Source: Bacillota bacterium (GTDB taxonomy: Bacteria > Bacillota > Clostridia > Lachnospirales > Lachnospiraceae). From it: a stretch of DNA of 64,000 nucleotides. Shown here piece by piece: positions 58,590 through 64,000 of the stretch (its first letter is position 1; each line of letters opens with the position of its first letter). The translations under genes were made by a program, and so were the position numbers. The stretch covers positions 8,198 through 72,197 of the forward strand of contig JAEYFP010000066.1 of NCBI GenBank assembly GCA_023402845.1, read 5' to 3'. Below the pieces are notes generated by a model. That model was not told the origin of the DNA. It ran no database searches and worked only from the letters and a program-made list of their open reading frames with translations.

Positions 58590-59681
58590 ATGTCCCCATT
58601 TGATATAAATTTTGACAGGCCGCCCTATCAGGCGCAGAAAAGAGAAAAAGACGAAACATTAACAAGACAGCTGTTGATGCTGACACAATATCATCGGGAA
58701 CGCTGTGGGCAATATGATGGGATTTTGTCGGCCTATCGATATGATGATGAAAAAGTAACTCATTACAGCGAGCTGCCCTTTTTGCCGTCCGGCCTTTTTA
58801 AGCGACTTACCCTGAGCAGTATTTCAGAAGAAGAAAGCGGGCTGAAGACTGTAACGTCATCCGGAACGACGGGGCAGCAGGTTTCAAAAATTGTTCTGGA
58901 CGGAGAAACAAGAACCTTGCAGCAGCGGGCGCTTGTTTCGATAGGCAATGATTTTATAGGAAAACAGCGTATTCCCATGCTTGTCATCGACTGTGAAAAA
59001 ACCGCAAAGGGGAAGACCCATTTTTCGGCAAGAACCTCCGCCGTGCTTGGCTTTTCCCTGTTTGGGAAAAACAGAAGCTTTGCACTGGATGATCGGATGG
59101 AATTGGATATTCCCGCTATAGAGAGATTTGTAGAATTGTATGGAAGAGAAAGGTTTCTGATTTTCGGCTTTACTTATTTGATATGGAGCTGCGTCTGTCT
59201 TGAACTGGAAACAAGAGGATTGCATATGGATCTGTCCAATGCAATCCTGATTCATGGCGGGGGCTGGAAGAAATTGCAGGCGGAAAATATTACAAGAGAG
59301 CAATTTAGGGAGAAACTATACAAAACCTGTAATATTACGCGCGTGCATGATTATTATGGGATGGCGGAGCAGACGGGAAGCATTTTCATGGAATGTGAAT
59401 ATGGGCATATGCACTGCTCGGATTATTCGGGAGTTCTGCTGCGCAGGGCAAAAGATTTTACTTTATGCGAAAAAGGAGAAGCGGGTTTAATCCAGACTCT
59501 CTCGGTGCTGCCGTTAAGCTATCCCGGTCATAATATTCTGACAGAGGACGAGGGTGTTTTGCTTGGAGAGGATGATTGTAAGTGCGGAAGAAAAGGAGTC
59601 TATTTCAAGGTGCTTGGAAGAACTCGGCATGCAGAAATCAGGGGGTGCAGTGATACCTATGAAGAATCTGGAGAAAATTGA
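58590..59681 (+). CDS. LuxE-like acyl-protein synthetase
   Basis: A 363-residue protein of the LuxE family (acyl-protein synthetase, PF04443 type). It has the phosphate loop Thr-Ser-Ser-Gly-Thr-Thr-Gly-Gln near residue 91, and Tyr-Tyr-Gly-Met-Ala-Glu-Gln-Thr-Gly in place of the usual ANL Tyr-Gly-x-Thr-Glu. In luminous bacteria LuxE activates fatty acid and carries it as a thioester on a C-terminal Cys to the reductase LuxC. Here a Cys-Lys-Cys-Gly-Arg-Lys-Gly-Val motif near residue 331 includes candidate acyl-carrying Cys. The gene overlaps the LuxC-like gene by 23 bases. Confidence 0.85.
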   Translation: MSPFDINFDRPPYQAQKREKDETLTRQLLMLTQYHRERCGQYDGILSAYRYDDEKVTHYSELPFLPSGLFKRLTLSSISEEESGLKTVTSSGTTGQQVSKIVLDGETRTLQQRALVSIGNDFIGKQRIPMLVIDCEKTAKGKTHFSARTSAVLGFSLFGKNRSFALDDRMELDIPAIERFVELYGRERFLIFGFTYLIWSCVCLELETRGLHMDLSNAILIHGGGWKKLQAENITREQFREKLYKTCNITRVHDYYGMAEQTGSIFMECEYGHMHCSDYSGVLLRRAKDFTLCEKGEAGLIQTLSVLPLSYPGHNILTEDEGVLLGEDDCKCGRKGVYFKVLGRTRHAEIRGCSDTYEESGEN

Positions 59682-60858
59682 ATTTATTTTTGGAAACGAA
59701 GAAATACTTTACAAGATGGCCGAACAAAAACCGATGAAGCCGTTTTCGGATGAAGCACTTCTGTTTTTGGACAGTTTATCTGCAAGGATTCGGAGCTGTC
59801 TCGGGACAAAGGAAATGGCAGATGTCGCTGCTTTTGGATTTTGGTGCAGAAGGGCGGGAGTGATACAGAAAAAAGAGAGCTATGAAAGGCATATTGATTA
59901 CAGGTTGGGAAGGGGAATCGCACTTCATTTTGTTCCATCCAACCTGCCGGTGCTGTTCGCTTTTAGCATGGCTGCTTCTATATTGGCGGGCAATTGTGTA
60001 ATTATGAGAATTCCTTCAAGGCGAAGCAGACAGGCGGAGGCCATTCTTCATTGTCTGGAGGATGTGCTGCTTGCGCTTCCCGAATGGTCCTTAAGAATCG
60101 TTTTTCTTAGATATGGGCATGAGAAGGCAATTACGGACATGTTGTCAGGGATGTGTGATATTCGGGTGATTTTGGGAGGGGATGCCTCGGTTACGGAGAT
60201 AAGGAAATCGGCATTGCCGCCAAGAGCCGTTGAACTGACATTTGCCAATCGGAGTTCCGCTGCGGTTATAAAGGCATCGGAGGTCATAAAGAATTTGGAT
60301 TTGGCGGATCTGTCAAGGAAATTTTATAATGATACTTATTTAAATGATCAGAATGCCTGTTCCTCTCCCGGGATTATTTACTGGCTGGGCACAAAAGGGG
60401 AGATTGAGTCCGCAAAGGAAATGTTTTGGAATGCGGTTTATGAATACGGCAGTAAAAGATATGAGGTAACACCTGTTCTGGCGATTAAAAAGTGGGAGCA
60501 GGCGGCTTGTATCGGAGCGACTGTCTGCAATACACAAATTTTTAATAATGAAAATCTGATTGTCAGAGCGGATGTTCCGATGTTGTCTGAAGAAGATTGG
60601 AATTATTTATCGCCGGGTGGCTTTTTTATAGAATCGGGAGGAGAAAGTTTGCAGGGTATTCTGCCGGTTTTGACTGAGAGGTGCCAGACCGTTACCTGCT
60701 ATGGAATCTCCTGCTTGGAAATCGGAGGATTTTTTGCGGAAAATCGGGTAAGCGGAGCAGATCGTATTGTGGAATTCGGGCATGCACTGGATTTCTCTTT
60801 AATTTGGGATGGTTTTGATCTGATCGCTTCAATGAGCAGGATGATCTCCTTTATGTGA
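59659..60858 (+). CDS. LuxC-like acyl-CoA/acyl-protein reductase
   Basis: A 399-residue aldehyde-dehydrogenase-fold protein of the LuxC family (PF05893 type). The N-terminal segment Leu-Gly-Arg-Gly-Ile-Ala-Leu-His-Phe-Val-Pro-Ser-Asn and the catalytic Cys234 in Asn-Asp-Gln-Asn-Ala-Cys-Ser-Ser-Pro fit this family. It is shorter than Vibrio LuxC (~480). It should reduce an enzyme- or ACP-bound acyl group to an aldehyde with NADPH. The ATG at 59659 lies in the end of the LuxE-like gene, so the two are translationally coupled. No luxA or luxB gene is present, so light production is not expected. Confidence 0.85.
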   Translation: MKNLEKIEFIFGNEEILYKMAEQKPMKPFSDEALLFLDSLSARIRSCLGTKEMADVAAFGFWCRRAGVIQKKESYERHIDYRLGRGIALHFVPSNLPVLFAFSMAASILAGNCVIMRIPSRRSRQAEAILHCLEDVLLALPEWSLRIVFLRYGHEKAITDMLSGMCDIRVILGGDASVTEIRKSALPPRAVELTFANRSSAAVIKASEVIKNLDLADLSRKFYNDTYLNDQNACSSPGIIYWLGTKGEIESAKEMFWNAVYEYGSKRYEVTPVLAIKKWEQAACIGATVCNTQIFNNENLIVRADVPMLSEEDWNYLSPGGFFIESGGESLQGILPVLTERCQTVTCYGISCLEIGGFFAENRVSGADRIVEFGHALDFSLIWDGFDLIASMSRMISFM

Positions 60859-60898
60859 CACGGTGGTGCTTTGAATTTCATGATAGGCGGAGACGATT

Positions 60899-61747
60899 AT
60901 GGAAAATATAACGATAGGAAATGATAGCTGCCTGTATTATAAAATAGAAGGGAATGGGCCGTTGTTATTATTGATCCATGGAGTGGCTTGTGACAGTAAT
61001 TATTTTGACAGTGCGGTTCAATTGCTGATTGAGCGTTTTACAGTGCTTATTTATGACAGGAGAGGATATAGCAGGAGCCGGCCTTCTGACCTCGGATCGA
61101 TGCAGGAGATGAATTTTTCAATAAGAATTCAGGCCGAGGACGCAGCGAGGCTTATTAAGGAGCAAAAAGCGGGAGCGGCATTTGTAGTCGGGTGCAGCGC
61201 CGGCGGGGTCATTGCTTTCGAGCTTGCAAAAACTTATCCCGAGTTGGTCAGAGGATTGTTTTTGCAGGAGCCCCCTTTCATAGCGAATGTGGAAATCGAA
61301 GAGAAAATGAGCCGATGGCTGCTGCAGCTGCGAAGCGCAGCCGAAAAAAGGAGCATGAATCAAGCAATGCTGTTATTGAAAAGTGCGATGGGAGGAATTG
61401 ATGAGAAGGCAAAAAGTAAGAGCCTTGAAACCGGACTTCAGGATCTGGAAAATTATAAAATCTTCTTATATAAGGAAATGGAAGAGTTTTTGACCTATTA
61501 TTTGTATGGGGATTATGATAAACAGAATTTTCAGACCGAAGAGAAGAGCGATAAATTAAAAATGCCGTGTGTGATAGCGGCCGGAAAATGTGATTGTGAC
61601 GGATTGTTTGCCCAGGCTGCGGCTTCTGCGGCAAAGTATTTGGGATGCAGGCTGCTCAGGACACCAGGTTATCACAACTTTCCGGCTGACCGGCCGCGTG
61701 AATTTGCACAGATGGTAACTGGCACCTTTTTAAAGAATATAGGTTAA
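60899..61747 (+). CDS. Alpha/beta hydrolase in LuxD position
   Basis: A 282-residue alpha/beta hydrolase. The nucleophile is Ser100 in Gly-Cys-Ser-Ala-Gly-Gly, the His is His259 in Pro-Gly-Tyr-His-Asn, and the oxyanion region is His-Gly-Val near residue 28. Such enzymes are esterases or thioesterases. In Vibrio lux operons a hydrolase/acyltransferase (LuxD) releases the fatty acid for LuxE and LuxC, and this gene follows them here. It may release the product of the carrier protein or hydrolyse a lactone or ester. The start at 60899 has only a weak site (GGCGGAGAC). Confidence 0.8.
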   Translation: MENITIGNDSCLYYKIEGNGPLLLLIHGVACDSNYFDSAVQLLIERFTVLIYDRRGYSRSRPSDLGSMQEMNFSIRIQAEDAARLIKEQKAGAAFVVGCSAGGVIAFELAKTYPELVRGLFLQEPPFIANVEIEEKMSRWLLQLRSAAEKRSMNQAMLLLKSAMGGIDEKAKSKSLETGLQDLENYKIFLYKEMEEFLTYYLYGDYDKQNFQTEEKSDKLKMPCVIAAGKCDCDGLFAQAAASAAKYLGCRLLRTPGYHNFPADRPREFAQMVTGTFLKNIG

Positions 61748-61776
61748 TATATTTACTGATATTTTCAATATTATTG

Positions 61777-61805
61777 TTGATTTTGCTCGTTTTTTTAAGT
61801 ATACT
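61777..61805 (+). promoter_or_regulatory. Promoter of the PAS-AAA regulator
   Basis: TTGATT and TATACT with a 17-base spacer, 44 bases before the start codon at 61849. Confidence 0.5.
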
Positions 61806-61818
61806 CAATACAAAATGT

Positions 61819-61830
61819 TGCATATTCGCA
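61819..61830. promoter_or_regulatory. TGC-N6-GCA dyad in the regulator promoter
   Basis: TGC ATATTC GCA lies 13 bases downstream of the -10 box of the regulator gene, extended to TTGC...GCAA. It overlaps TGTTGCAT, complement of the ATGCAACA found twice upstream of abfD. Position suggests autorepression. Confidence 0.45.
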
Positions 61831-61848
61831 ATTTCAGAGGGGTACTTT

Positions 61849-63291
61849 ATGAGTAAAAATGAACAGAAAATATCCTCGCTTTTAGTTCAGGATTATCTGG
61901 AAACGATTTTGGAAAATTTTCATGATGGAATCTATATTGCTGACAGCGAGGCTAATACCGTATATTTAAATCACAGCTATGAGCTTATCAGCGGATTGTT
62001 AAAATCTGAGATGCTTGGGAAGAATATGAAGGATTTGGTAGAGCGCGGAGTTATTTCAAGAAGCGGAACACTTGCGGTACTGGATTCAGGGCAGAGCTTT
62101 ACCGCAGAACAGAGCTTTCGAACCGGGAAGCGTGCTATTATTACGAGTACTCCGATTTATGAAGAGGATACGGATGAAAAGAATATTATTATGGTCGTCA
62201 CCATCGTAAGGGAAATAACGGAAATTTATTCTATTCGTAAGGAACTTCGGCGGAAGGAACTGCAAAACCGTAAATATCTTCAAGAGGTCGAACGTATCAA
62301 GAATGAAATGAACGGTAATATAGATATTGTGGCGGTCGATAAAAAGTCAGTCAGTCTCATGAGAGTTGTTGAACGTGTGGCGGCTGTCGATACCCCTGTG
62401 CTGCTGTCTGGAGAAAGCGGAGTCGGAAAGGAAAAACTGGCCAATTTTATTCACAAACATTCCGATCGATCAGAATGTGCTTTTATTCATATTAACTATT
62501 CTATTATTCCGCAGGGTGATTTGCAGAAATATCTGCTGGGTTATATGGATGAAAAATCCGGAGAATATAAGATGGGGGTTTTTGAAAGCGCCGAGCGGGG
62601 TACGGTTTATATAGAAGAGATTATGGATATCGCAAAAGAGTCTCAGGGAACTATTTTGGAATTACTAAGAGACGGTGTCTGCGTTATGGGAGATCACAAT
62701 CTTCACAAACTGAGTGTCAGAGTAATAGCTGGCAGCAGGTACTCTCTGGAAGAATTGAGAAATTTGAATTATATTAATAAGGAAATACTCGATATTTTTT
62801 CTTTGTTTCCCTTGGAAATTGCTCCGTTAAGGGAGAGAAAAGAGGATATTATTCCGTTATTGAATTTTTATTTGAATCAATATAATCGAAAAACGGGAGA
62901 AAATAAAAAATTTGACCGATCCAGTTATAAAAAGCTGCTGGAATATCATTGGCCGGGAAATGTCAGGGAACTAAGAAATCTTGTTCAGCGCTCTGCCATT
63001 ATCAGTTCCGAGGAAATGATAAGCCTTCAGGATTTATTTATTGAGGATAATATTGAATTCGTAAGCAAAGAACAAGAGGGAGTTCTGGAAAAATATGATT
63101 TGCGGGAGGAAGTCTCGAAATTAGAAGCAAGTTATATAGAAATGGCGTTTAAGAAGCATCAGAATGTCAGAGATGCGGCGGAAAGTCTTTGCATGGAAAC
63201 CTCAACCTTTGTTCGCAAGCGGCAGAAATATGAAAAACTGGGGCTTATAAAAAAACAACGACGCAGAGCAGCAAAGGCGAAAACATCATGA
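61849..63291 (+). CDS. PAS-AAA+-HTH transcription regulator, degenerate sigma-54 activator type
   Basis: A 480-residue regulator. A PAS domain covers about 13-125, then a short coiled region, an AAA+ domain about 157-385, and a C-terminal helix-turn-helix from ~435 that resembles the TyrR/Fis type. Walker A is Gly-Glu-Ser-Gly-Val-Gly-Lys-Glu at 188-195 and Walker B is Gly-Thr-Val-Tyr-Ile-Glu-Glu-Ile at 251-258. The GAFTGA loop that contacts sigma-54 is missing: the segment reads Gly-Tyr-Met-Asp-Glu-Lys-Ser-Gly. Both arginine fingers are also absent (Asn310 and Ile316 at the positions of PspF Arg162 and Arg168). It therefore probably works with sigma-70 RNA polymerase, as TyrR does. The PAS domain may sense a metabolite of the adjacent operons. 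GAGGGG precedes the start. Confidence 0.82.
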   Translation: MSKNEQKISSLLVQDYLETILENFHDGIYIADSEANTVYLNHSYELISGLLKSEMLGKNMKDLVERGVISRSGTLAVLDSGQSFTAEQSFRTGKRAIITSTPIYEEDTDEKNIIMVVTIVREITEIYSIRKELRRKELQNRKYLQEVERIKNEMNGNIDIVAVDKKSVSLMRVVERVAAVDTPVLLSGESGVGKEKLANFIHKHSDRSECAFIHINYSIIPQGDLQKYLLGYMDEKSGEYKMGVFESAERGTVYIEEIMDIAKESQGTILELLRDGVCVMGDHNLHKLSVRVIAGSRYSLEELRNLNYINKEILDIFSLFPLEIAPLRERKEDIIPLLNFYLNQYNRKTGENKKFDRSSYKKLLEYHWPGNVRELRNLVQRSAIISSEEMISLQDLFIEDNIEFVSKEQEGVLEKYDLREEVSKLEASYIEMAFKKHQNVRDAAESLCMETSTFVRKRQKYEKLGLIKKQRRRAAKAKTS

Positions 63292-63369
63292 TTTTTCGGC
63301 TTTCAGCCCGAATAGAATTTACAGCATTCCGGTATATTAAAAAAGGTACTAAAAAATATAAAAAAACAA

Positions 63370-63398
63370 TTGACACACGATATTGTTTTTGCTACAAT
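63370..63398 (+). promoter_or_regulatory. Promoter of the tRNA-rRNA operon
   Basis: TTGACA and TACAAT with a 17-base spacer, 71 bases before the first serine tRNA. The stretch 63292-63468 holds no gene. The A/T-rich sequence upstream of the -35 box fits an UP element. Confidence 0.6.
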
Positions 63399-63468
63399 AA
63401 CACTTGCGCCGACAAAAGAAGGTGGCATGAGTTTTGTTAAGAATCGTCGAAACTCTTTTGATTTAAAA

Positions 63469-63554
63469 GGAGAGGTATCGAAGCGGTCATAACGAGGCGG
63501 TCTTGAAAACCGTTTGCCTTTACGGGCACATGGGTTCGAATCCCATCCTCTCCG
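63469..63554 (+). tRNA. tRNA-Ser (anticodon UGA)
   Basis: An 86-base class II tRNA. The acceptor arms GGAGAGG and CCTCTCC pair, with discriminator G. The anticodon loop CTTGAAA gives anticodon TGA at 63504-63506. A long variable arm follows, and the T loop is GGTTCGAATCCC. CCA is not encoded. Confidence 0.95.
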
Positions 63555-63581
63555 TCGGTTATCATTATATTCAGTCAGTTT

Positions 63582-63670
63582 GGAGAAGTACCCAAGCGGC
63601 TGAAGGGGCTCCCCTGGAAAGGGAGTAGGTCGTTAATAGCGGCGCGAGGGTTCAAATCCCTCCTTCTCCG
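63582..63670 (+). tRNA. tRNA-Ser (anticodon GGA)
   Basis: An 89-base class II tRNA. The acceptor arms GGAGAAG and CTTCTCC pair, with discriminator G. The anticodon loop CTGGAAA gives anticodon GGA at 63616-63618, with a long variable arm. CCA is not encoded. It reads UCC and UCU codons, while its neighbour reads UCA and UCG. Confidence 0.95.
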
Positions 63671-63902
63671 TAGTAATACGTACCAGGTACACGAGTCTGT
63701 CACGGGCTCCGTACTCTCGCACTGACGAAATGATGATAGCAGCAAAAGCACCTTGAAAACTAAACAGTATAACCAACCCTGAACAATTCAAGAAAAAAAG
63801 AGAATGTTCAGAAGAACAAACCTAGAAACAGTAAACGGAAAAGAACGAAGCTACTTTTTAAAGAAGTCAGCAACAGTTCTGGACCAAGGAAAAAACAAAC
63901 TA

Positions 63903-64000
<98 letters not shown>

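Noticed and set aside
56850..61747. Bioluminescence operon
   Set aside because: LuxC-, LuxE- and LuxD-position proteins occur, but there is no luxA or luxB luciferase subunit, and the host is an anaerobe.

Overview
The window looks like chromosome of an anaerobic, low-GC, butyrate-forming member of the Clostridia, most likely Lachnospiraceae. The evidence is the gene content: a Clostridium-type thl-crt-hbd-bcd-etfBA operon, ptb-buk, a YesMN-type two-component system beside a sugar ABC importer, a 4-hydroxybutyryl-CoA dehydratase very close to the Clostridium aminobutyricum enzyme, and a clostridial 16S rRNA 5' end at the right edge. No phage, transposase or CRISPR array was seen. Short intergenic repeat families are scattered through the window.

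Layout. 0-9.9 kb: a tiny predicted peptide gene, a YesN/YesM-type regulator pair, and a divergent sugar uptake operon ending in an ADP-ribosylglycohydrolase-family protein. 10-15.2 kb: esterase, AzlCD exporter, a two-gene ABC transporter, manganese exporter MntP and a radical SAM protein. 15.2-18.8 kb: SDR oxidoreductase, thioredoxin reductase and a secreted SH3/NlpC-P60 hydrolase. 18.8-22 kb: a repeat-rich stretch around hpf and mtnA. 22-32.5 kb: acetyl-CoA to butyryl-CoA on the plus strand, then ptb and buk on the minus strand. 32.6-44.6 kb: secA, prfB, an ACT protein-hom-homoserine kinase candidate-lysC threonine block, two membrane proteins and tex. 44.8-46 kb: an FMN riboswitch driving ribU. 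46-51.9 kb: the t6A tRNA-modification genes tsaE, tsaB and tsaD with rimI, rnz and ispD, then a hot-dog thioesterase. 52-63.3 kb: an accessory block described below. 63.4-64 kb: two serine tRNAs and the start of an rRNA operon.

The most interesting region is 52.0-63.3 kb. Its first operon (4-hydroxybutyryl-CoA dehydratase, NifU-domain protein, 4-hydroxybutyrate CoA-transferase, lactonase-like metallo-beta-lactamase) reads as a route from a lactone or 4-hydroxybutyrate to crotonyl-CoA, which would feed the butyrate pathway encoded 25 kb away. Its second operon (acyl carrier protein, AMP-forming ligase, LuxE-like acyl-protein synthetase, LuxC-like acyl reductase, LuxD-position alpha/beta hydrolase), divergent from a FabZ-like hot-dog protein, resembles a luciferase-free Lux fatty-acid-reductase complex with its own carrier protein. 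It is followed by a PAS-AAA+-HTH regulator that has lost the GAFTGA loop and both arginine fingers needed to activate sigma-54. A TGC-N6-GCA dyad occurs three times upstream of the first operon and once just downstream of the regulator's own -10 box, suggesting that the regulator controls both. The product of the second operon is unknown. An aldehyde, an alcohol or a lactone-type signal are all open possibilities.

All calls come from reading translated motifs, ribosome-binding sites and hairpins by eye. No database search was possible.
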